Shown here piece by piece: positions 8,002-17,804 of a stretch of DNA of 20,615 nucleotides (within the stretch, counting starts at the first letter, position 1; each line of letters starts with the position of its first letter). Location of the stretch: positions 1 to 20,615 of the forward strand of contig LRSR01002941.1 in NCBI GenBank assembly GCA_001579985.1, read 5' to 3'. Below the pieces are notes generated by a model. That model was not told the DNA's origin, made no database searches, and saw only the letters and a list, made by a program, of their open reading frames with translations. The position numbers and the translations under genes were made by a program. The stretch comes from Hypsibius dujardini (lineage: Eukaryota > Tardigrada > Eutardigrada > Parachela > Hypsibiidae).

Positions 8002-11000
8002 ATGAGCGTGCATAAACAGGAGCCGACGACGACGACGACGACGCCAACGTTGACGTTGATGAACCACCAGGATACACCAACCGTTCTCCTCCTCGGCGGC
8101 TGTGGCGGCGGCGTCCCAGGAAACCATTATTCGAGCGGCACGAATAGCGACACCACATCCCCCACTCATCATCATCACTTTCACCTTCGGCCTGGTCTTC
8201 CTGTTGACTCGACGACGTCGGTGTCTCGTCACCAGACGACGCCGGTGGCGGTGGCGACTCTGCCGGAGGGGGATGATATTACCGAGAGGGTCTGTGAATC
8301 GGGAAATGTGAGGAGTTGCGATGCGGTCGTCCCTGCTGGGATGAAAGGCGAAGATGCGGTTTTGTTGAGGGACAACGTCGGTGAGACGTTTTGCGACGAC
8401 ATGAACGGGACTATCATGACACAGGACGATGTATCTGATGGCATGCCACGGCGGTTGGAGCGTGTGGCACAAGACGGAAACCTGCGGGAAGAGGCGATTC
8501 AGGTGCTGAAAGAGTCCGCCGCTTCCCTGGGCGTCCTCCTAAGGTTTCCTCTGCAAAATGATGTGATGAAGGTACTGTTTTTGGAGCAGTTTTAGCGGGG
8601 AAATTTTTACTCAGATTTTGGGGGTGTGTTCAAAAAAGGTGGGTCAGTGACCGAATATTTGTGCGTGTTATGTAGTCATGACGTCACTTAGCATATGACG
8701 GGGTAGGACATGTAGTTATAATTGACGACGCATGATCTCTTTCGGCGTACTGCAGACACAAGAGTATGTTTTTTTGAGCTGCTGAGAGCCAAAATTAGGG
8801 GTTCAACGGTCTCTCTATGCCAGCACACTACACAGTTACATTCGGCGATTACAAGTGAAATCATGTGTCAAAGTGAAGCGTAAACAATTTTAAAGGCCGC
8901 ATCATCGCTGGGTTTGTCTGTACTACATCACATGAATTTTTATAAAATGCAGAAAGAAAAACTTGTTGTCTGTACAAATAGCATATCTTAGCTCGTATTT
9001 ACTTAAGGCATGTCTTTGTGGAAATATCGATTTACCGGCATGATTTGTTTTTTTGGAAAAGAATGATGGGCTGTCAGGCGGGTAGCTATACAAACAAATA
9101 GGTGTGGTCATTCATAGATAAGCAGATAGGTACGCAGGCAGACGGACCGACGGACAGGCGAGCAGACAGATAGACAGACAGACAAACACACAGGCAGACA
9201 GACAAACAAGCGGACAGACATAAGGCAGACAGGAAAAACTCATATCGATTATTACGGTCTGTCAACAGAAGACAATGGTATCCCAAGGTGACCCCAGCTT
9301 GCCGGAACTGATCGTGATAGCTGATCCCAGTAGACCTGTTGAAAGGGTCCCCATCCGCACGTGATGCGGTGCAGCACTCGCCTTCGATTGGAAGCTAATC
9401 AAATATAATTGAGTCAATTTCTAGGGATATCCAGGTAGAGCGCCCCCCTCATCGACCGGTTAGAAAAAAGTCAAACCAATTGTCTGATCCGGAGCCGCCG
9501 TATCACATGACTCACCAATCAATTTACCCCAACTACCCTGAGTGTGCAGTCAAGTCAGTAGCGGAATTGGCTAACTTAATTCCGCAACCCCCGAAAAAAA
9601 TCGATCCTGTTTCTCATATTACCAACCCATATATCGATGATTGTTATATTCTGCTGCTTCCTTCAGGTCGCGCCCCTCACCCTCTTCCCCACGGTGGTGC
9701 CACAACACGCCATCGACGCTATCACGGACCTACAGGGCGCCACCAATCTCCTCATGCATCGGGTATCCCACGACCGCCACCTTCTTACCACCTGCTTAGG
9801 CCCGGCGGCCTCCGTCGACCCATTCATTCGCAGCCTGTTGGCCATTCACGCACAAATTGATGTCGACAATCAATGGGAACTGGGGTTAATCCGCAGCGAT
9901 TACATCCTAAGCCAAGGCAACGCCTCTTCACAGGTAGACACAGACAAATGCACTGACACAGGCACAGATGCAGGGAGAGACACAGACACATACTCACAGA
10001 GGACAGAAACACAGGCACATAGGCAGACACATTGACAGAGACAGACACTGGAACAGACACAGACACAGACACAGACACAGACACAGACACAGACACAGAC
10101 ACAGACACAGACACAGACACAGACACAGGCACAGACACAAATAGAAACATATTTAGACTGTTATATTTTCAGGGGAGGATGGCGTATAAGCAGGTCGAGG
10201 TAAACATGATTGCTGTTGGGATGGTGGGTCTGGGCGGAAAAGTGGGTCTGCTTCATGAGCGCGTCCAGAGCTTTTTGGATGAAAGCGAACAAAATTCCAA
10301 CATTCGTTCAACCTCGGCATCGACAGGCGAACCGTTGACACTATACGGGGAGGGTTTGAGAATAGCGTATGGTTGTTACCGGATGCATTGTAAGGTGGCC
10401 AAAAAACGCCCACCGATCTTGTTGATCGTCGTGCAGGAGGCTCCCGAACAGATTGTCCTGGATCAACGGTTCGTTCAAACAGAAAGTGGCGTTCCTAGTC
10501 TGAGGAGGTCTTTCGCACAAATTTCCGCATCCGGGCGGTTGGATGAAGATGGATGTCTGTTTGTGGAGGATCGAGAGGTTGCGGTGGTCTACTATCGAAC
10601 TGGTTATTCGCCAAGTAAGATTTATGTCTGTGTCTGTGTCTCGGAATCATATTGTGTTTTATTGGCTGGCTTCGCTTCATACGCAATTCAATGTTTTTAA
10701 TACACGCAGATCAGTACAAAAACAACGATTGGGAGACCCGTCTTCTCATCGAAAAGTCAACTGCCATTAAGTGCCCTAGTGTGGCCCATCAACTATCCGG
10801 CTTTAAAAAAATCCAGCAGGTCCTTAGTCGGCCTGAAATTTTATTAAGGTATACATCTTAAGCAGGCGCTAAATTGACCACTACGTTGAGAGATGCACAT
10901 TCAGATTTGAACATTACGTCTAGGGTACTTTATGTGTCTGCTTGTCTACAGATATATTCCCGACACGGATACCATTTCCCGCTTGCGACAGACTTACATG

Positions 11001-11417
11001 GGTCAATGGGATGTTAGCGAGCCGGAGTCCCAATCCAAACTAGAAGAAGCCCTCAGTAATCCAGACAGATTTGTCCTCAAACCGAACCGTGAAGGCGGCG
11101 GCAACAACTTCTATGGTGAAGACCTCGTCGTGAAACTGAAAGAGGTCCTTGGTAGTGATAAAGCCCCGGAGTACATCCTCATGGAGCTGATCGACCCTGT
11201 GATGCAGGAGAATTACTTTATCCGTCCAGACAAGGAGCCGGAGCGTCTGAACACCATCAGCGAGGTCAGCGTGTTTGGCGTTATTTTGGCAAAAAACGAG
11301 CAAGTGGTCCTGAATAAATCGTCCAAAGAAATCATCGTCCGCGTCAAGTCCAGCAGCTCTTACGAGGGCGCCATCTGTACCGGCCATGCCTGTTACGGCT
11401 CCGTTGTGTCTGTTTAA
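8002..11417 (+). CDS. GSS: Glutathione synthetase (eukaryotic type), five exons
   Basis: The ATP-dependent enzyme joins glycine to gamma-glutamylcysteine, the last cytosolic step of glutathione synthesis. Exons by splice signals and phase: 8002-8571 (AAG/gtactg), 9667-9933 (ttcag before, gtagac after), 10173-10614 (ttttcag; gtaaga), 10710-10848 (acgcag; gtatac), 10952-11417 (ctacag; stop TAA). The joined frame is 627 codons. Core signatures line up in order: GVLLRFP, APLTLFPTVVP, IRSDYILSQ, KQVEVN with E288 and N290 as metal-binding positions, QEAPEQIVLDQR, VAVVYYRTGYSPNQY, WETRLLIEKS, IKCPSVAHQLSG, and the glycine loop RFVLKPNREGGGNNFYGED (K516, E520, G521-523). The human enzyme has 474 residues; starting at the in-frame M148 (8443) would give 480. 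The ATG at 8002 has A at -3 and adds about 147 low-complexity residues with Thr and His runs. The real start is undecided. The last residues differ from the usual ending but the core is complete. Confidence 0.93.
8679..8686. promoter_or_regulatory. CRE-like palindrome TGACGTCA in GSS intron 1
   Basis: An exact 8-bp cAMP-response-element palindrome about 110 bases into the intron. CREB/ATF-type factors bind this sequence in animals; an intronic enhancer role is only a possibility since an 8-mer can occur by chance. Confidence 0.25.
9121..9233. repeat. Degenerate CAGA array in GSS intron 1
   Basis: Imperfect CAGA/CAGG/CGGA tetramers, more diverged than the 7338-7462 array, within the first intron. 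Confidence 0.75.
9934..10138. repeat. ACAGAC hexanucleotide array filling GSS intron 2
   Basis: Intron 2 is 239 bp (9934-10172) and almost all of it is ACAGAC-type repeat. The run 10053-10128 is perfect for about 12 units. Both flanking exons remain open into the repeat (reading Asp-Thr), but a TGA at 10033-10035 closes the upstream frame, so retention of the intron would truncate the enzyme. Confidence 0.88.
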
Positions 11418-12449
11418 GAGGATACCACGCATGTTTTTCCCCTGCTACTCCAAAGTCTAATTCACATTTGTTCTTCGTGTTCCTTGTACCATAAGCAGAG
11501 CTTCGTTCTTTTGTTCAGCTTCAATTTTGTGATCATATATGTTATTTCTTTCCATTTAAATAATACTTTGTTCACAGCTCTTTCATACAGCACACGCACG
11601 ACACGGACACTTTTGAACTTTTCAAATAATTTATTTATTAGGTTTGCTCCCAGGAGAGAGTCGTTGTTACAAAGATCTGCCACCTTGTCAGAGAAATTAA
11701 CTATTGATTAAAATCACTGTGCGAAAAAAACTGTCTGTCTGCCTTTCTGTCTGTCTCTATCTGTTCGTCTGTTTGTCTATCTGTCTGTTTATCTGTTTGT
11801 CTGCCTTTCTGTCTGTCTGTCTCTCTATTTGTTTGTCTGTCTTTTTGTTTGTCTGTCTGCACGACTAGCTGTCTTTTTGTCTGTCGTTTTGTCTTTCTGT
11901 GTCTGTCAGTTTCCTGTCTCACCTTGCGCATTACATGACATGCGATACATGAGAATAATTTTACTAAAGATGCCAGAATTTTGTAAATCAGACGTTATAG
12001 TTAGTTGTTAAAAAATAAAAGAAGGGGCGACTACACATTACCGTGCAGATGCTGCGAATTGCTGTCGCCTCGTGCGTTCCAACCAACTGGGCTTCCCCAT
12101 AGTCCCATTCCCAACACAACGCGGTCCCTTTACCACGAAATGAGTCATCCGTTCCTGAGCATAAACTGCGACTCGTGTAGGACATAGGCGTAGTACAACA
12201 TAATTTTTCTAGGAAATTCATTTTTCCATGAATTACGTCCGTTTCACAGACTGGCAGTAATAAAGCTGATTGTGCTATTTCAAAATTCCAACCCTTATTT
12301 TTCCGAAATTTTTGCTATTACGCAAGCCGAGTCAGTTTAAATTTGCCTTCACATATTTTGTGTGTTCTGGACTGCGGCGATCTTCTTATTCGTGACTTTT
12401 TCTCTCTGGACCCTCTTCACACACATTATTTCGTCATTCGATCGGTGAG
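11418..12449 (+). other. Intergenic: GSS 3' end, CTGT array, kinase 5' region
   Basis: No supported gene lies between glutathione synthetase and the kinase. It includes the GSS 3'UTR, a CTGT array (11731-11918) and the upstream region and probable first non-coding exon of the kinase, ending at the donor GAG/GTAAGC. An AATAAA occurs at 12014-12019, about 600 bases past the GSS stop; whether GSS uses it is unknown. Confidence 0.5.
11731..11918. repeat. Imperfect CTGT/CAGA array between GSS and the kinase
   Basis: About 45 tetramers of TGTC/TGTT/TTTC variants on the + strand, the longest of the tetranucleotide arrays in the window. Confidence 0.85.
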
Positions 12450-12503
12450 GTAAGCGACAATCCTCAGCTTTCCATCTTCTTGTCGTACTGAATTCAATTT
12501 CAG
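12450..12503 (+). other. Putative 54-bp 5'UTR intron of the kinase gene
   Basis: A strong donor, GAG/GTAAGC, and an acceptor, CAATTTCAG/C, define a 54-bp intron. In the exon that follows (from 12504), the first ATG is at 12578, exactly the ATG that opens the kinase reading frame. This agreement supports both calls. Confidence 0.5.
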
Positions 12504-12577
12504 CACACCCATCAACACTTCAATCAACCGCCAGAAATTCCTCGAAATTTTCTTTTTTATTCGCCATTTTGTTGACC

Positions 12578-15500
12578 ATGCCGAACTGGTTGGAATACCT
12601 TCTTTCAGGCTGCTTTTCCATCATGAGCGGACGTCAAAAGCTCTCCGCCCCCTCCAGCCCAGGTATGCGTAGGAATGATGAAATTAAATTAAACTAAAAA
12701 AACTAAACTGAAACTAAACTATAAAACTTTTAGTTACTAATTTCTGGGCTTTTAGTTTTTTAGTTGACTAAAAACTTAAACTTAAGTTTTAGCTACTAAA
12801 ACTATAACTGGGAAAAATTACTAGACCAACAAGTTTTAGTTGCTAAAAAAGGTAAACTAAAAACCCTTGGTATCTAATTTTTAGCTGACTTAAAAACATA
12901 TTAGTTGACTAGTTTTATTTTTTTGCCATCCCTAGGTATGCGTTTCTCCTCGACCCAATTGTCCGCCGCCCGGTCCCTACAAGCCGAGCTGGAATACGCT
13001 CAGATGCTGGTGGAACAGGAGTCTGCGGACATTTATAGTGCCGAAATCGCCTCCTTTAACTCGGACATCATTCCGCCCGTGTCGCGTCCGTACGCCGTGC
13101 TCCGTGCCAAGTCCACAGCGGTGGTGAGTAGTGAGACATCATCCGGTGTGGGGACGGTGACGCCGGCGACGGACGGGATCCGCGCCATGTGCCGGTACCG
13201 GCAGGCTTTGACACCGTATGAGCTCAAGGAGATTGTCATGTACACGGACGTCTACTTTGTCGGGAGGAAAGCGGTCAAGACCAACGAGAAGGCTCTTGCG
13301 GAGGACAGCAACCACGGCTTTGACGACGGGGAGGATTTCTACAAGTTCACCGCGCACGATCACATCGATTACCGGTACGAGAGAATTCTCAAGGAAATTA
13401 TTTCATAAATAAATTTTAGTTTTTACATTGTGTATCTTACTGTACTTAGGGCATTATTCAAGTACCTATTTCAAAATCACTCCGAAATATTATTTTTTAT
13501 TTAAACACAACGTTTCGAAAATATTTATCTATTCATCACTTCGACTTTATCAAATTTTAGACAATTACATCGAATGTTTGATTTATTTAAAAAAGTGTTA
13601 AAAAGCTCATATGAATTTCGTTTTTTAGAGGCTGAATATAAAAGGAGCTCTGTAACATGTCATTTCGTTGTTCTTGAAGAGGAACAAGTGCATAAATCAA
13701 GCGCTAAATTGCGCAAGTTAAAGAACATCAAAATGAATGGCAAACTATTTTAGAGTAATGATAAAAAACATGCACAACAAGCTGATGTAACAATTTAATT
13801 TAATTTATTAATTTAATTTATACTAGGTTATCATAATTAGTTCAATCATAATAGGTTATTTTGTGGATTTATTGTTGAACAAAAATGTGTGTATTAAGCG
13901 AAGCATTAATTACGTATTGTTTTGCCTGTTCGTTTAGGTATGAGATGCTGAAGGTGCTGGGAACGGGAGCTTTCGGACAGGTCATCAAAGCCTTCGACCA
14001 TAAAGAAAACCGTCACGTGGCGTTGAAGATCATGAAAAACACGGACAAGTCGATCCGACTGTGCCTGCAGGAGTCACGGATGATGCAGCTGCTAGTCAAG
14101 CTGGACGTGCACAAGGAGGCCAACATGACTGCTCTCCTTAGGAGCTTCAAGTTTCGCAATCACATGATCATGGTGATGGATGTCTGCGCGATGGACCTCT
14201 ACACGTTGCTGTGTAAGCGAAAGGACCGCAACAGCGGCTTCTCCATGCCGGTGGTGAGGAAGTTCGCGTTGGGCTTGCTGCGGACACTACGCTTCATGGA
14301 GCGCCAGGATATCATCCACTGCGATCTCAAGGTGAAGTGTGATTGAAAATGTTTAGATAAAACTAGTTGATCGAACTTGCCTTTATTAGGGTGTGTGTGT
14401 AGACTTTGTTTTCACGTTTTTTGACCTGCCTATTTGTTTGTTTGGCTTCGTCGTTAGTACAATAGCAATGATGGTTTTCAAAATTTATTTCGCGGGTAAC
14501 TAGATGAAGAATGTTTTTGGCGAAATTTCAAAATTGGAAAAACACTGGAAGATTACATTTTCCTTGGTCTTCACGGTTAAGTAAAAATGAGGGCGGAGCT
14601 ACATGCCAACCCTGGATAGCTTCTCAATAAATTTTGGCTCTGTTAAAAAAGGCTAATAGCTCCTCCCCCTTACATCGGAAAAATATTTGGTTGATGCCAA
14701 TCGTGTTCAAACTAAATTTGGAATGGGATAATGTCAAAATAATTATATTTAGTGCGTTTCAAAAAACAGCCATTTTTACAGAGAAAATCATGGAAAATGG
14801 ATTATTCCACCTTTGTTTTCAACTTTGAAACTTCGTCAAAAGAATTTAGTCACCCACGAAATAAAACTCGAAAATACTCAATAATCTGGTACTAATATAA
14901 AAAAAGAAAACGGTGACATAGTGCGTTCCACGTCTGAAAATCTTCTCAAGTTAGTTGCTTGCATTTTATGTCTACCTATCCTCTGGTGTTTACAGGCTTC
15001 TAATTTTATATTTGAATTACTTATTAGCCGTAACGGGTAGCACAACCAATTCTGTCCCGGCTAAATTCTGTTGTTCTGTTATTCCTTACTTTTTGATTAG
15101 TCGGCATTTGCCTATGGCACTGTTCCATTTAATAATCTTCCTGTATCTTTAATTACTTTTGATTGATCGACTTGTATGAATATCCGTCGAAATTCCTCGC
15201 TCGATCTAGCAATTGTTCAAAATAAAAATAAAATTTTGAAATTCATTTGCATTGAATACTGTTGAATCATTACTCAAGCACACAAAAATGTAGAAAATGG
15301 GACCCACTCATTACTTCTCTCTCATGGGTTTTGCAATGTATTAGACAGTACCAAACGAGTGGAATGCGTGTTGAATAATGAGTTCCTGGTGTCTCGTTTC
15401 CTGTTCTATTTTTTCATCTGCAATTTGGTTTCAAAAATTATTATAACCTCATATTAATTTTGGTATTTAATCAAACTAGAGGCTCCATGTATTTGTTAAA

Positions 15501-16215
15501 TGGTACGTCGAGTGTAAGGGTAAACCAATTTAAAGGAACACATGCAATTGAAAACTGATCATGTCGACGCTGTTTTCATATGGGCCAAATTTACCTATAG
15601 CCGGCTCTGATCCTTTCACAGCTGGAGAACATTCTCCTGATGGATCCAAGCCGGACGGGCGTGAAGCTTTGCGACTTCAACACCAGCTGCCGCCTGTCTG
15701 AGCGGCTCTACGGCTACATCCAATCTCGCTACTACCGCGCCCCCGAGGTCGTCCTCCGCATCAAGGAGCAACAGTACGGCCCACCCATGGACATGTGGTC
15801 GCTCGGTTGCATTATTGCAGAGCTCCAAACTGGCCAGATCCTCTTCCCCGGCGGTAACGAGGCCGACATGGTTGCCCTCTTTTGTGAGATGCTCGGTCTG
15901 CCGCCGGCGTCACTGCTCGAGCGATGCTCCTCCGTCTCACCGACCTATTTCCACGAGGGCAACCCTCCCATTCCGACGTACTGCACCTCCTTCAAGGACT
16001 CCTACGGACGGAGGCGTCTGCTGACCGGGGCGGTGGTCTTCAAACGCATGCGGGGCCGACCGGGGACCAAATGTTTGGCGCAATTCTTCGACATGGCCGA
16101 GAACACGCCGTTTGTGGACTTTGTGCGGCAGTGCCTGGACTGGAATCCCGACACGCGACTCAAAGCCTCCGAGGCGTTTTCGCATCCTTGGATTCTCAAT
16201 CGGTATCCGGAGTAG
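12578..16215 (+). CDS. Class-II DYRK-family protein kinase (DYRK2/4-like), four coding exons
   Basis: Dual-specificity Tyr-regulated kinases phosphorylate their own activation-loop Tyr and then Ser/Thr substrates. Exons: 12578-12662, 12936-13374, 13938-14331, 15622-16215, phases consistent, 503 residues. The first exon opens at an ATG with A at -3 (MPNWLEY...). Residues about 110-175 resemble the DYRK N-terminal accessory/DH-box region (YRQALTPYELKEI, YFVGRKA, HDHIDYRYE). Kinase core: glycine loop GTGAFGQV (183-190), catalytic Lys in HVALK (K205), the DYRK-type HCDLK (D304, K306), activation loop YGYIQSRYYRAPE with Y336 and Y338, DMWSLGCIIAEL and a C-terminal HPWILNRYPE. Two positions depart from consensus: DLKPEN reads DLKLEN across the exon 3/4 junction, and DFG reads DFN (D324-F325-N326). 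Metal-binding N309 and D324 are kept, so activity is likely but unproven. Starting instead at the ATG at 12938 would omit 29 residues. Confidence 0.88.
12670..12934. mobile_element. 265-bp hAT-like MITE forming the kinase's first coding intron
   Basis: The 8-bp GGTATGCG occurs at 12662-12669 and again at 12935-12942 (identity extends to AGGTATGCGT). Between the copies lies a 265-bp AT-rich element whose ends are loosely inverted: TAGGAATG at the left and, on the other strand, TAGGGATG at the right, continuing into A-rich sequence. Inside are many AACTAAA/TTTAGTT motifs in both orientations, like subterminal repeats of hAT elements. No coding capacity. The spliced intron (12663-12935) equals the element plus one copy of the duplication: the donor GT is inside the left copy and the acceptor AG is formed by the final A of the element plus the first G of the right copy. 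The T-rich right end supplies a pyrimidine tract. Confidence 0.72.
13375..13937 (+). other. Kinase intron 2 (563 bp)
   Basis: Donor CCG/GTACGAGA and acceptor TTTAG/GTATGAGA are near-identical in the bases after the cut. The intron is AT-rich with TTTAA-type low-complexity sequence about 13793-13825. Its first 30 bases stay open and would read YERILKEIIS then stop, resembling the YEMLKVLG that opens the next exon. No nested gene is seen. Confidence 0.75.
14332..15621 (+). other. Kinase intron 3 (1,290 bp)
   Basis: Donor AAG/GTGAAG and acceptor CTTTCACAG/CTGGAG interrupt the catalytic loop between DLK and the residue before EN. Contents are AT-rich; short frames (14634-14828, 14955-15152) have no recognisable features. 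No transposon ends were recognised. Confidence 0.75.
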
Positions 16216-16854
16216 GAAGCTGGAGAAGTATCCGTGAAGAAGGGCAAGAGTTAACCGAGAGCTCTCTTACTGTATGTTTGGGGATGGTCTGAGAACCTCG
16301 GAATTTAAATTGTTTTTTTTATATGATTTTAGACGCTTGTTTTGTTTTCTGCCTTGCCATCAGGACGGATGAGCTACTTGGAAAGTAGTTGATGTTGTCG
16401 ACGCATTTTTTGTCTTGTTTTAAACTTTGACGTGGATGAATTCAGGTAATGAAAACTAGATTTCGACGTGATCAGTTACTTGGTTTTGTATGTCAAAATA
16501 ACAAAATTAGCGCCTATAAAATGTGGACTCGTTCTGGAAGAAATGCCGAAGACAAAGAGTTTGAGGGAAATTTAGAACACGCGATGTCGAGCTACTGCGG
16601 CATCACCTTCATTTGAATCAATGCCCGGACTCGTTGACCCAACTCACAAGGGATCCTCCAACTCCGATACGAAATCTTCCACTACTGTTTATTTTTTAGT
16701 TTGCGCTCTTGTTGATTAATGTTATTTTGGCTGAAAAACGTTTCGGAAAATCAGATTTTCCAAGGTTAAGAAATTAAAAACTGTAAAAAATAATATAGAT
16801 GGCGCTTTTATGCCATAATATTTAAACAAGAGTGATTGCTCCGTTGATGGTTTT

Positions 16855-16860
16855 AATAAA
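16855..16860 (+). terminator. AATAAA poly(A) signal, probable kinase 3' end
   Basis: Canonical AATAAA about 640 bases downstream of the kinase stop. No closer canonical hexamer was noticed, so use of this one is plausible though unverified. Confidence 0.35.
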
Positions 16861-17169
16861 GTACTTGTAGAGGTTTAAATCGAGCAATCCATTGTAGTAA
16901 TTTATTGTTGCATGAATAGCGCCATTTGTAATCAGAGTTGACAGTTATTAATTCTTCAAAATTAGAAGATGTGGTTTTCGGAGACTTCTCAGCAAAAATA
17001 GCAGCAACATACTACAGCGCATAATACAGAAGAGACAGAAGTGGAATTGTTTGTGTTGGGGAGTGGTGGGCGATTCCCTTGGCCGGATTGCACTCACCAA
17101 AATCGGTCACGCGACTGATGGTGTTCGAACACGCCAAACTTTTCCATTCTCACTCCAAACCGGAATAAC

Positions 17170-17175
17170 TTTAAT
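17170..17175 (-). terminator. ATTAAA poly(A) signal, probable receptor 3' end
   Basis: The common variant hexamer sits about 65 bases past the TGA at 17241-17243 on the minus strand, a normal distance, which supports the receptor ending there with a short tail. Confidence 0.4.
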
Positions 17176-17240
17176 GAGCTTTGTCTTGATCGTTTGGAAG
17201 TGTGCTTTGAAGGTTTAGCAAATAATACGGTGCCATATAG

Positions 17241-17773
17241 TCAGCTGCCAATCGTGAGGTCGGGACTGTCAAGAGCTCTCATAAAAAAATCCATGTTAAA
17301 TTCCAGAGTGGTCATCGAAGTGGGATCGCCTGCACAGACGAGCTCCGTGTCTGACAGCAGATAGCAGTGTGGATTTGAGTGGATATCGCGCTTCCTACAT
17401 TGCACACATTAAGGGTGAAATTAAGGCGTGACACCAATGGGATAACGTAGAAAACTGCGTATATTACTGTATACTCATAGTACTCACAATGCAAAGTATA
17501 GTATTGCAAGTAAAAGAAGACCCGCTAGCGCTGCTCCACAAAGACCGAAAGCAATATTTCTCGACCCTGAATCAGTAACAAAAGAGACATGTAGTCTTTC
17601 AAACTGACATCTTTTCATTCTTCAACGGAGACGTAAAACAGTGCTTCAATCATCGACCAGCGGCAGATGTACATTGTAAACGATCTGGCAGACAGAGAAA
17701 AAGACACACGGATATTCCTACAAACAGATAATTGGGCACACAGGTAGGCAAACAGACAGTGAGGCCGAGAGAC

Positions 17774-17804
<31 letters not shown>

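Larger units (their letters stand above)
8572..9666 (+). other. GSS intron 1 (1,095 bp) with CAGA array and CRE-like palindrome
   Basis: Bounded by AAG/GTACTG and a T/C-rich tract ending CTTCAG. It contains a perfect TGACGTCA palindrome (CRE consensus) at 8679-8686 and a degenerate CAGA array at 9121-9233. No nested gene is seen; a 62-codon minus frame at 8923-9111 is not supported. Confidence 0.75.
16216..17240. other. Convergent intergenic region with 3' ends of kinase and receptor
   Basis: AATAAA at 16855-16860 (+) may end the kinase transcript, giving a 3'UTR of about 650 bases. ATTAAA on the minus strand at 17170-17175 lies about 65 bases past the receptor stop. I searched by eye for kinase-homology or guanylate-cyclase exons on the minus strand and saw none; about 1 kb is too small for both domains. 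Confidence 0.5.

Noticed and set aside
12624-12662. Alternative kinase start at ATG 12624 (MSGRQKL...)
   Set aside because: Its frame does not match the conserved frame of the next exon after splicing; the frame from ATG 12578 does.
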